This document shows, one piece after another, positions 1-5,194 of a stretch of DNA of 9,238 bases. Numbering within the stretch: position 1 is the first letter of the stretch; each line of letters starts with the position of its first letter. The notes beneath the pieces are model-generated. The model did no database searches. It was not told the origin of the DNA and saw only the letters and a program-made list of their open reading frames with translations. This DNA is from JAIRTY01 sp050257395 (GTDB taxonomy: Bacteria; Actinomycetota; Actinomycetes; Streptosporangiales; Streptosporangiaceae), in NCBI GenBank assembly GCA_050257395.1, contig JBLMWU010000249.1:1-9238 (forward strand). Reading direction: 5' to 3'. The translations under genes and the position numbers were made by a program.

Positions 1-31
1 GTTCGTGAAGCGTGAAGTGGGTGAGGCGTGA
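1..31 (+). CDS. rplP: 50S ribosomal protein L16, C-terminal end only (partial)
   Basis: Reading from base 2 gives the nine-residue tail FVKREVGEA followed by TGA at 29-31. This fits the C-terminus of actinobacterial L16, and rplP is the gene normally found directly before rpmC in the S10 operon. The stop codon overlaps the ATG of rpmC as TGATG (29-33), the usual sign of translational coupling. L16 binds 23S rRNA near the peptidyl-transferase centre and A site. The assignment rests on nine residues plus conserved gene order, so it is an inference, but no other gene is expected here. Confidence 0.8.
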   Translation, partial: FVKREVGEA

Positions 32-279
32 TGGCGCAGGGCTTGACCGCCGCCGACCTGCGGAGCTCAACCGAGGAAGAGCTCGACGGCAAGCTGGCAG
101 AGGCGAAGACCGAGCTGTTCAACCTTCGCTTCCAGGCCGCCACCGGCCAGCTCGAGAGCCACGGCCGGCTGCGCGCCGTCCGCAAGGAGATCGCCCGCAT
201 CTACACGGTGAAGCGGGAGCGGGAACTCGGCATCGTGACCGTGGCAGAGGACGCCGGGGAGGCGGAAGACAGTGAGTGA
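31..279 (+). CDS. rpmC: 50S ribosomal protein L29
   Basis: This small helical-hairpin protein sits at the exit of the 50S polypeptide tunnel next to L23. The sequence carries the family core: the ELRSSTEEEL-like first helix, then the FNLRFQAATGQLE segment and the second basic helix with RLRAVRKEIARIYT. I chose ATG 31 because it overlaps the rplP stop as TGATG; a GTG at 28 would only add one residue. The product is 82 residues, slightly long for L29 (roughly 60-75), because of an acidic tail ending AEDAGEAEDSE. The last 8 nt overlap the start of rpsQ. Confidence 0.96.
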   Translation: MAQGLTAADLRSSTEEELDGKLAEAKTELFNLRFQAATGQLESHGRLRAVRKEIARIYTVKRERELGIVTVAEDAGEAEDSE

Positions 280-547
280 CGAGCAGCCCGGTACCGCCCG
301 CGGCTACCGCAAGGTCCGGGAGGGCCTCGTGGTCAGCGACAAGATGGACAAGACCGTCGTGGTCGAGGTCGAGGACTGGGTGAAGCACCCCAAGTACGGC
401 AAGATCATCCGCCGTACCACCAAGTACAAGGCCCACGACGGCGAGAACGCCTGCGGCGTCGGGGACCGCGTCCGGCTCATGGAGACCCGGCCGCTGTCCG
501 CGACCAAGCGCTGGCGGGTCGCCGCGATCCTCGAGAAGGCCAAGTAA
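272..547 (+). CDS. rpsQ: 30S ribosomal protein S17
   Basis: S17 is a primary 16S rRNA-binding protein with an OB fold in the 30S body. The 91-residue product contains the typical GLVVSDKMDKTVVVEVE strand region, the HPKYGKIIRRT segment and the conserved GDRV/METRPLSATKRWR C-terminal part. It starts at GTG 272 inside the end of rpmC, with GGGGAGG at 256-262 as the Shine-Dalgarno sequence about 9 nt upstream. The 8-nt overlap with rpmC indicates co-translation. It is the last gene of the S10-type block; an 87-nt gap follows. Confidence 0.97.
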   Translation: MSDEQPGTARGYRKVREGLVVSDKMDKTVVVEVEDWVKHPKYGKIIRRTTKYKAHDGENACGVGDRVRLMETRPLSATKRWRVAAILEKAK

Positions 548-634
548 CCAGCCGGACCCGGCCCGGGCCCGCGAGAACCACCAGACCCGGCCGCCCGCCC
601 AGCAGCGGGCAGGCTCGCAGAAGCAGGAGTTGAC
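548..634 (+). promoter_or_regulatory. rpsQ-rplN gap (S10/spc boundary) with a GC hairpin
   Basis: This 87-nt gap marks the classical boundary between the S10 and spc operons. It holds a 6-bp inverted repeat, GCCCGC at 593-598 and GCGGGC at 605-610, with a 6-nt loop and no following T run. The rplN Shine-Dalgarno CAGGAG lies at 624-629. I see no convincing -10 element, so transcription probably reads through from the S10 genes. A 14-nt stretch (570-583) recurs in the infA-rpmJ gap. Any regulatory role is inference. Confidence 0.35.
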
Positions 635-1003
635 GTGATCCAGCAGGAGTCACGGCTCAAGGTCGCCGACAACACCGGAGCCAAGGAGATCTTGTGTATC
701 CGCGTGCTCGGCGGCTCCAGCCGCCGGTACGCGGGCATCGGTGATGTCATCGTGGCGACGGTCAAGGACGCCCTCCCGGGTGCCGGGGTGCGGAAGGGCG
801 ATGTGGTCAAGGCCGTGGTGGTCCGCACGCGCAAGGAGCGCCGCCGCGGCGACGGCTCCTACATCCGCTTCGATGAGAACGCGGCCGTGCTGATCCGGGA
901 CGGCGGGGACCCGCGCGGAACCCGCATCTTCGGCCCGGTCGGCCGGGAGCTGCGTGAGAAGCGGTTCATGCGGATCATCTCGCTCGCGCCGGAGGTGCTG
1001 TGA
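635..1003 (+). CDS. rplN: 50S ribosomal protein L14
   Basis: L14 is a beta-barrel 50S protein that contacts 16S rRNA at the subunit interface (bridges B5 and B8) and binds 23S rRNA. The product is 122 residues, the normal length, and starts MIQQESRLKVADNTGAK as in most bacteria. The C-terminal FGPVGRELREKRFMRIISLAPEVL region is canonical, although it should be checked as two pieces by alignment. GTG 635 is preceded by CAGGAG at 624-629, five nt away. It is the first gene of the spc block. Its stop overlaps the rplX start as TGATG at 1001-1005. Confidence 0.98.
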   Translation: MIQQESRLKVADNTGAKEILCIRVLGGSSRRYAGIGDVIVATVKDALPGAGVRKGDVVKAVVVRTRKERRRGDGSYIRFDENAAVLIRDGGDPRGTRIFGPVGRELREKRFMRIISLAPEVL

Positions 1004-1362
1004 TGGCGAAAAAGACCCAGCCGGCGGGCAAGGCGCCGGGCATGAAGATCAAGAAGGGCGACACGGTCGTGGTGCTGGCCGGCCGTGACCGCGGCCGCGA
1101 GGGCAAGGTGCTGGTCGCCTACCCGGAGCGGCAGCGGGTCCTGGTGCAGGGCGTGAACATGGTCCGGAAGAACACGAAGGTCAACTACCAGGGCCGGCGC
1201 GGGGCGAAGGAAGGCGGCATCGTCTCCCAGGAAGCGCCCATCCACGTCAGCAACGTGCAGCTGATCGACCCGGACAGCAAGAAGCCCGCCCGGGCCGGTT
1301 ACCGGTTCGACGAGAACGGGACCAAGATCAGGATCTCCCGCCAGGGCGGTAAGGACATCTGA
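1003..1362 (+). CDS. rplX: 50S ribosomal protein L24
   Basis: L24 is an early assembly-initiating protein that binds the 5' domain of 23S rRNA and lies near the tunnel exit. The KOW motif is visible at about residues 14-40 (MKIKKGDTVVVLAGRDRGREGKV), followed by NMVRKNTKVNYQ and the APIHVSNVQL segment. ATG 1003 overlaps the rplN stop and has GGAGG at 991-995, seven nt upstream. This gives 119 residues with a basic 13-residue leader before the usual family start. An internal ATG at 1042 would give the more typical 106-residue length but lacks as good a Shine-Dalgarno. The stop overlaps rplE as TGATG. Confidence 0.96.
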   Translation: MAKKTQPAGKAPGMKIKKGDTVVVLAGRDRGREGKVLVAYPERQRVLVQGVNMVRKNTKVNYQGRRGAKEGGIVSQEAPIHVSNVQLIDPDSKKPARAGYRFDENGTKIRISRQGGKDI

Positions 1363-1931
1363 TGACAGCGACAACGACAGAGCGCACCGTGCCCCGGCTG
1401 AAGCAGCGCTACCTCGAGGAGATCGCGCCCGGGCTCCGGGAGGAGTTCGGCTACGGCAACGTCATGCAGATCCCCGGCGTCACCAAGGTCGTGGTGAACA
1501 TGGGGGTCGGCGAGGCTGCCCGGGACGCCAAGCTGATCGAGGGCGCGGTCCGGGACCTGACGGTCATCACCGGCCAGAAGCCCGCGGTGGCCCGGGCGAA
1601 GAAGTCCATCGCCCAGTTCAAGCTGCGTGAGGGCATGCCGATCGGCGCGCACGTCACGCTGCGCGGCGACCGGATGTGGGAGTTCCTCGACCGGCTGCTC
1701 ACCCTGGCGCTGCCCCGGATCCGCGACTTCCGCGGCCTGTCCGACCGGCAGTTCGACGGCCGGGGAAACTACACGTTCGGTCTGGTGGAGCAGCTGATGT
1801 TCCACGAGATCAACCCCGATGCGGTGGACCGCCAGCGCGGCATGGACGTGACCGTGGTCACGACCGCCACCAATGACGACGAGGGTCGCTCGCTCCTGCG
1901 GCGGCTCGGATTCCCGTTCAAGGAGAGCTGA
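1362..1931 (+). CDS. rplE: 50S ribosomal protein L5
   Basis: L5 binds 5S rRNA together with L18 in the central protuberance and contacts P-site tRNA and S13. The 189-residue product shows the family landmarks NVMQIPGVTKVVVNMGVGE, the TGQKPAVARAKKSIAQFKLRE region, the RMWEFLDRLL segment and RDFRGLSDRQFDGRGNYTFG, ending near GFPFKES. ATG 1362 overlaps the rplX stop (TGATG 1360-1364), and AAGGA at 1351-1355 can serve as Shine-Dalgarno. There is no intergenic space for an S8 repressor site of the E. coli type at this junction. Confidence 0.98.
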   Translation: MTATTTERTVPRLKQRYLEEIAPGLREEFGYGNVMQIPGVTKVVVNMGVGEAARDAKLIEGAVRDLTVITGQKPAVARAKKSIAQFKLREGMPIGAHVTLRGDRMWEFLDRLLTLALPRIRDFRGLSDRQFDGRGNYTFGLVEQLMFHEINPDAVDRQRGMDVTVVTTATNDDEGRSLLRRLGFPFKES

Positions 1932-1934
1932 GCA

Positions 1935-2120
1935 GTGGCGAAGAAGGCCCTGATCGCCAAGGCGAACCGGACCCCCAAGTTCAAGGTGCGCGCGTACACC
2001 CGGTGCTCGCGCTGCGGGCGGCCGAGGGCGGTGTACCGGCGGTTCGGCCTGTGCCGGATCTGCTTCCGCACGATGGCACACCGCGGCGAGCTGCCCGGCA
2101 TCACGAAATCCAGCTGGTAA
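1935..2120 (+). CDS. rpsN: 30S ribosomal protein S14, zinc-ribbon type (type Z)
   Basis: S14 assembles late into the 30S head. The 61-residue length and four cysteines at residues 24, 27, 40 and 43 (CSRC ... CRIC) identify the short zinc-binding form, often named rpsZ or rpsN1, rather than the longer zinc-independent paralogue used under zinc limitation. GTG 1935 follows the strong Shine-Dalgarno AAGGAGAG at 1920-1927, three nt after the rplE stop. The neighbours fit the standard order rplE-rpsN-rpsH. Confidence 0.97.
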   Translation: MAKKALIAKANRTPKFKVRAYTRCSRCGRPRAVYRRFGLCRICFRTMAHRGELPGITKSSW

Positions 2121-2211
2121 CCAGCCCAGCGACCGACCTGGGCGCCACCGGGCGCCCCCAACTACGCCGCAGGTCCGCAGGGGAAACCGCGGTGAGGAGG
2201 GCCATCAGGCC
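2121..2211 (+). promoter_or_regulatory. rpsN-rpsH gap with a perfect 7-bp GC hairpin
   Basis: The 91-nt gap carries GGGCGCC at 2140-2146 and GGCGCCC at 2151-2157 around an ACCG tetraloop, a perfect 7-bp stem. No T tract follows, so it is not a classical terminator. The rpsH Shine-Dalgarno GGTGAGGAGG is at 2191-2200, well downstream. I see no promoter. It may be an mRNA processing or stability element, or a protein-binding hairpin; the function is unknown. Confidence 0.35.
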
Positions 2212-2610
2212 ATGACGATGACCGACCCGATCGCAGACATGCTGACTCGTCTGCGCAATGCCAACTCGGCGTACCACGACACCGTGGGCATGCCCTACTC
2301 CCGGATCAAGGAGCACATCGCCGAGATCCTCAAGCAGGAGGGCTACATCTCCGGCTGGGCTGTGCAGGACGCCGAGGTCGGCAGGAACCTCGTGATCTCG
2401 CTCAAGTACGGGCCGACCCGGGAGCGCTCCATCGCGGGCCTCAAGCGGGTGTCCAAGCCCGGCCTGCGGGTGTACGCGAAAAAGGACAACCTGCCGCGGG
2501 TGCTCGGCGGGCTGGGCGTCGCGATCATCTCCACCTCCGGTGGCCTGATGACCGACAGGCAGGCGGTCAAGCGCGGCGTGGGCGGGGAAGTCCTCGCCTA
2601 CGTCTGGTAG
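2212..2610 (+). CDS. rpsH: 30S ribosomal protein S8
   Basis: S8 is a primary 16S rRNA binder in the 30S platform region (helix 21), and in E. coli it also represses the spc operon mRNA. The 132-residue product has the standard start MTMTDPIADMLTRLRNAN. The C-terminal RNA-binding region GGLGVAIISTSGGLMT ... GVGGEVLAYVW is intact. ATG 2212 is preferred to the ATG two codons later because the GAGGAGG Shine-Dalgarno at 2194-2200 is already 11 nt away and actinobacterial S8 normally begins MTMTDP. Confidence 0.98.
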   Translation: MTMTDPIADMLTRLRNANSAYHDTVGMPYSRIKEHIAEILKQEGYISGWAVQDAEVGRNLVISLKYGPTRERSIAGLKRVSKPGLRVYAKKDNLPRVLGGLGVAIISTSGGLMTDRQAVKRGVGGEVLAYVW

Positions 2611-2619
2611 GAGGCGGCC

Positions 2620-3156
2620 ATGTCACGAATCGGACGACTGCCGGTGCCGATCCCGAGCGGGGTCGAGGTCACCATCAGCGGCCGTAAGGTCGTTGTGAAG
2701 GGCCCGAAGGGCGAGCTGTCGCACACGGTCGCCGAGCCCATCGAGGTCACTCAGTCTGACGGCACCATCACGGTGACCCGGCCGAACGACGAGGGTGAGG
2801 TCCGGGCGCTGCACGGGCTGTCCCGCTCGCTGGTGGCCAACATGGTCACCGGGGTGACGCAGGGCTACAGCAAGCGGCTGGAGATCGTCGGCGTCGGGTA
2901 CCGGGTCCAGCAGCGCGGCGCCAACCTCGAGTTCGCCCTCGGCTTCAGCCACCCGGTGACGGTGAACGCGCCTGAGGGGATCACCCTGCGGGTCGAGACC
3001 CCCACCCGGCTGGTGGTGGAGGGCATCGACAAGCAGCAGGTCGGCGAAGTCGCCGCCAACATCCGCAAGCTGCGCAAGCCCGACCCGTACAAGGGCAAGG
3101 GCGTGCGGTACGAGGGCGAGCAGATCCGCCGCAAGGTCGGGAAGGCTGGGAAGTAA
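2620..3156 (+). CDS. rplF: 50S ribosomal protein L6
   Basis: L6 lies near the GTPase-associated centre by the sarcin-ricin loop and is needed for late 50S assembly. The 178-residue product starts MSRIGRLPVPIP, has two similar alpha/beta domains, and carries the family signature PDPYKGKGVRY at residues 154-164. AGGAGG at 2609-2614, overlapping the rpsH stop, sets the start at ATG 2620. The length is normal. It is nine nt downstream of rpsH and three nt upstream of rplR, within the spc operon. Confidence 0.98.
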   Translation: MSRIGRLPVPIPSGVEVTISGRKVVVKGPKGELSHTVAEPIEVTQSDGTITVTRPNDEGEVRALHGLSRSLVANMVTGVTQGYSKRLEIVGVGYRVQQRGANLEFALGFSHPVTVNAPEGITLRVETPTRLVVEGIDKQQVGEVAANIRKLRKPDPYKGKGVRYEGEQIRRKVGKAGK

Positions 3157-3159
3157 GTC

Positions 3160-3546
3160 ATGGCTCTGACCAAGACCAAGTCGCGCGGGCACACCGCGGC
3201 CCGGCGGGCCCTGCGGACACGCCGGCACCTGCGGGTGCGCAAGAAGATCTCGGGCAGCCCGGTCCGCCCGCGGCTGGCGGTGAGCCGGTCGGCCCGGCAC
3301 ATGTTCGCCCAGCTGGTGGACGACGCTGCCGGGGTCACCCTGGCTTCGGCGTCTACCCTGGACGAGACGATCCGCGGGGCGGAGGGCGACAAGACCGCCA
3401 AGGCCCGCCAGGTCGGTGCGCTGCTGGCGCGCCGGGCGGCCGAGGCGGGGATCACCGCGGCAGTCTTCGACCGGGGCGGGTACGCCTACCACGGCCGGGT
3501 CGCGGCGCTCGCCGACGGCGCCCGGGAAGCCGGGCTGGCCCTCTGA
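3160..3546 (+). CDS. rplR: 50S ribosomal protein L18
   Basis: L18 binds 5S rRNA with L5 and L25 in the central protuberance. The 128-residue product has the basic N-terminal region ending RVRKKISGSPVRPRLAVSRS and the C-terminal signature FDRGGY at 103-108 followed by YHGRV at 110-114. The start is ATG 3160, three nt after the rplF stop, with GGGAAG at 3148-3153 as a modest Shine-Dalgarno. The stop overlaps an ATG as TGATG (3544-3548), which opens an 11-residue mini-ORF leading into rpsE. Confidence 0.97.
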   Translation: MALTKTKSRGHTAARRALRTRRHLRVRKKISGSPVRPRLAVSRSARHMFAQLVDDAAGVTLASASTLDETIRGAEGDKTAKARQVGALLARRAAEAGITAAVFDRGGYAYHGRVAALADGAREAGLAL

Positions 3547-3581
3547 TGGCCACTAACACGGACGAGAGAAGGATTTTCTGA
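3546..3581 (+). other. Bridging mini-ORF between rplR and rpsE (11 residues), hypothetical
   Basis: ATG 3546 overlaps the L18 stop (TGATG, 3544-3548). The frame encodes MATNTDERRIF and ends at TGA 3579-3581, which in turn overlaps the rpsE ATG as TGATG (3579-3583). The rpsE Shine-Dalgarno AGAAGGA (3567-3573) lies inside it. Terminating ribosomes could pass from L18 to S5 through this peptide, keeping production coupled across a 34-nt gap. There is no dedicated Shine-Dalgarno for the mini-ORF, and the arrangement may be chance; the role is inference. Confidence 0.3.
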
Positions 3582-4216
3582 TGGCAGGACAGCCACGGCG
3601 CGGCGGCGGCCAGGGCGGCGGCCCGGGCGGCGGCGGTGGTGACCGCCGGGACCGCCGGGACGACCGCCGCGGCGGTGACAAGGGCAATCAGTACCTCGAG
3701 CGGGTGGTGACCATCAACCGCGTCGCCAAGGTCGTCCAGGGCGGGCGCCGGTTCAGCTTCACCGCCCTGGTCGTGGTGGGCGACGGCAACGGCATGGTCG
3801 GCGTCGGCTACGGCAAGGCCAAGGAAGTGCCCGCCGCGATCGCCAAGGGCGTGGAGGCGGCCAAGAAGCACTTCTTCCGGGTGCCCCGGATCGCCGGCAC
3901 GATCCCGCACACGGTGACGGGCGAGGCCGCGGCCGGGGTGGTGCTGCTCAAGCCCGCCAGCCCCGGTACCGGCGTCATCGCCGGCGGCCCGGTGCGCGCG
4001 GTGCTGGAGTGCGCGGGCATCCACGACGTGCTGTCACGGTCGCTGGGATCGTCCAATCCCATCAACGTGGTGCACGCGACCGTGGCCGCGCTCAAGGGCC
4101 TGAACCGCCCCGAGGAGATCGCCGCCCGGCGCGGGCTGCCGATCGAGGACGTCGCACCGGCGGCGATGCTGCGCGCCCGGGCGGCCGCGGCCTCCGCCGC
4201 CGCAGGCAACAGCTGA
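3581..4216 (+). CDS. rpsE: 30S ribosomal protein S5
   Basis: S5 stabilises the 30S body and mRNA entry region and affects decoding fidelity; spectinomycin-resistance changes occur in this family. The 211-residue product has an N-terminal Gly/Arg/Asp-rich stretch (residues 5-34), the dsRBD-like S5 domain at about 39-102 (VAKVVQGGRRFSFTALVVVG), and the C-terminal domain at about 113-190 (AAGVVLLKPASPGTGV, EEIAARRGLPIEDV). It ends in an Ala-rich tail. AGAAGGA at 3567-3573 is the Shine-Dalgarno, seven nt before ATG 3581. The start also overlaps the stop of a mini-ORF. Confidence 0.98.
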   Translation: MAGQPRRGGGQGGGPGGGGGDRRDRRDDRRGGDKGNQYLERVVTINRVAKVVQGGRRFSFTALVVVGDGNGMVGVGYGKAKEVPAAIAKGVEAAKKHFFRVPRIAGTIPHTVTGEAAAGVVLLKPASPGTGVIAGGPVRAVLECAGIHDVLSRSLGSSNPINVVHATVAALKGLNRPEEIAARRGLPIEDVAPAAMLRARAAAASAAAGNS

Positions 4217-4230
4217 CCGGGAGCGAGCCG

Positions 4231-4413
4231 ATGGCACAGTTGAAGGTAACCCAGACCCGGTCGAAGATCGGGGGCACCCAGCAGCAGCGGAACTCGCTGC
4301 GCTCGCTGGGCCTCAAGCGGATCGGGGACGTGGTCATCAAGGACGACCGGCCCGAGTTCCGGGGCATGATCGCGACGGTGCGCCACCTGGTCACCGTCGA
4401 GGAGGTGGACTGA
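4231..4413 (+). CDS. rpmD: 50S ribosomal protein L30
   Basis: L30 is a small alpha/beta 23S rRNA-binding protein of the 50S subunit. The 60-residue product has the expected features: KVTQTRSKIGGTQQQRNSLRSLGL, which reads as the family's start, then DRPEFRGMIATVRHLV near the end. ATG 4231 is chosen because GGGAG (4219-4223) lies seven nt upstream and the length is then normal; longer reading in this frame runs back through rpsE and is meaningless. Only 14 nt separate it from rpsE and one nt from rplO. Confidence 0.97.
   Translation: MAQLKVTQTRSKIGGTQQQRNSLRSLGLKRIGDVVIKDDRPEFRGMIATVRHLVTVEEVD
4399..4406 (+). promoter_or_regulatory. Shine-Dalgarno of rplO that fixes the extended start
   Basis: GAGGAGGT at 4399-4406 is a near-perfect anti-16S match, about 8 nt before ATG 4415. 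The only other plausible in-frame start near the conserved L15 core, GTG 4520, has no purine-rich sequence upstream. This supports translation of the repeat-bearing N-terminal extension of L15. Confidence 0.8.
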
Positions 4414-4414
4414 C

Positions 4415-4981
4415 ATGGCAGGCCCTGACAAGGCGGGCACGGCCAAGGCCGGCGCTGCCAAGGCGGGCACGGCCAGGGCCAGTGCGGCCAAGGGCAGCGC
4501 TGGCGACGCCGGCGCGGCCGTGCCGGGCCCGGGCGGGCGGGGGCTGAAGGTCCATCACCTGCGCCCGGCGCCCGGGGCGCACATCCAGCGCACCCGGGTG
4601 GGCCGTGGTGAGGCCTCGAAGGGCAAGTCGGCCGGCCGCGGCACCAAGGGCACGCGGGCACGCGGCGGGGTGCCGGCGAACTTCGAGGGCGGCCAGATGC
4701 CGCTGCACCGGCGGCTGCCGAAGCTGCGCGGCTTCAGCAATCTGGCGTTCAAGACCACCTACCAGGTGGTCAACACTGGCCGGCTGGCCGAGCTCTACCC
4801 GGAGGGCGGGGAAGTCACCCCCGAGGACCTCGCGGCCAAGGGCGCGGTCCGGTCCGGCGAGCTCGTCAAGGTGCTCGGCACCGGTGACACTTCCGTCGCG
4901 CTGCGGGTGAGCGCCCACGCGTTCTCCGCATCCGCCCGCGAGAAGATCACGGCCGCCGGGGGCACCGTCACTGAGCTGTAG
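4415..4981 (+). CDS. rplO: 50S ribosomal protein L15 with a repetitive N-terminal extension
   Basis: L15 is a late-assembling 23S rRNA-binding protein whose extended arm runs through the 50S core. The family core starts at about residue 44 (LKVHHLRPAPGA) and includes the RVGRGEASKGKSAGRGTKG arm, the FEGGQMPLHRRLPKLRGF motif and a C-terminal globular domain ending GGTVTEL. At 188 residues it is about 40 longer than usual. The extra part is three decapeptide repeats (residues 6-15, 16-25, 26-35) rich in Ala, Gly and Lys, plus a Pro/Gly linker. A strong Shine-Dalgarno (4399-4406) supports the long form. The stop is followed by a partial duplication of its own sequence. Confidence 0.97.
   Translation: MAGPDKAGTAKAGAAKAGTARASAAKGSAGDAGAAVPGPGGRGLKVHHLRPAPGAHIQRTRVGRGEASKGKSAGRGTKGTRARGGVPANFEGGQMPLHRRLPKLRGFSNLAFKTTYQVVNTGRLAELYPEGGEVTPEDLAAKGAVRSGELVKVLGTGDTSVALRVSAHAFSASAREKITAAGGTVTEL
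4430..4519 (+). repeat. 30-bp tandem repeat (3 units) in the 5' end of rplO
   Basis: Units at 4430-4459, 4460-4489 and 4490-4519 each encode ten residues: KAGTAKAGAA, KAGTARASAA and KGSAGDAGAA. The first two share a 17-nt identical stretch (4429-4445 and 4459-4475); the third is more diverged. The period is a multiple of three, so the frame is kept. The composition resembles the Lys/Ala-rich tails of linker-histone-like and other nucleic-acid-binding proteins. Confidence 0.85.
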
Positions 4982-4996
4982 GTGACACTGAGCTGT
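4969..4996 (+). repeat. 11-bp direct repeat around the rplO stop
   Basis: CACTGAGCTGT occurs at 4969-4979 and again at 4986-4996, a 17-nt offset. The first copy contains the last L15 codons and the first base of the TAG stop; the second lies just after the gene. It looks like a small tandem duplication at the 3' end of rplO. No function is evident. Confidence 0.6.
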
Positions 4997-5072
4997 GAGG
5001 CAGCAGCCGATGAGCTGGCACGCGCGCACGCCTGACCAGGGAACCGGGCAGGCGGCGCGGGCCGGCTTGCGG

Positions 5073-5101
5073 CTGTCACCAGGCGGCGTGCATGTTACAT
5101 T
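5073..5101 (+). promoter_or_regulatory. Candidate secY promoter
   Basis: CTGTCA at 5073-5078 and TACATT at 5096-5101 are separated by 17 nt; each matches the housekeeping sigma consensus at 4 of 6 positions. They sit in the only AT-leaning patch of the 213-nt rplO-secY gap. The -10 overlaps a short inverted repeat, ATGT-T-ACAT (5092-5100). A start near 5108 would give a leader of about 87 nt. Read-through from the spc genes is also likely. This is a pattern match only. Confidence 0.35.
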
Positions 5102-5194
5102 CAGGCGGTCACGCTGCGGCGGCGACCCGCCGGGCAGGCGCCGCGCCACCAGGGCTTCATGCCCTCAATCGACCGGACTAGGTGAGGACGGCGC
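5102..5194 (+). promoter_or_regulatory. secY leader with two hairpins
   Basis: Between the candidate promoter and secY lie CGGCGG (5117-5122) with CCGCCG (5127-5132) around a CGAC loop, and AGGGC (5151-5155) with GCCCT (5161-5165) around TTCAT. The secY Shine-Dalgarno GGTGAGGA (5181-5188) follows. Neither hairpin has a T run. The upstream part of the gap (4982-5072) contains the rplO stop duplication and nothing else I can name. Confidence 0.3.

Noticed and set aside
28..33. GTG 28 as the rpmC start
   Set aside because: It gives Met-Met at the start; ATG 31 makes the standard TGATG overlap with rplP.
544..553. GTAACCAGCC shared by the ends of rpsQ (544-553) and rpsN (2117-2126)
   Set aside because: Only 10 nt, including a stop codon, and the sequences diverge at once; likely chance.
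560..569. Palindrome GGCCCGGGCC as an operator or terminator
   Set aside because: Low-complexity GC palindromes are common at this base composition; it would leave almost no loop and has no T run.
630..635. TTGACG as a -35 element before rplN
   Set aside because: It overlaps the translation start, and no -10 follows at the right distance.
304..4661. Long open frames on the minus strand opposite the ribosomal genes
   Set aside because: They lie antisense to clearly conserved proteins, show Arg/Pro/Ala/Gly-rich composition without domains, and are typical shadows of high-GC coding sequence.
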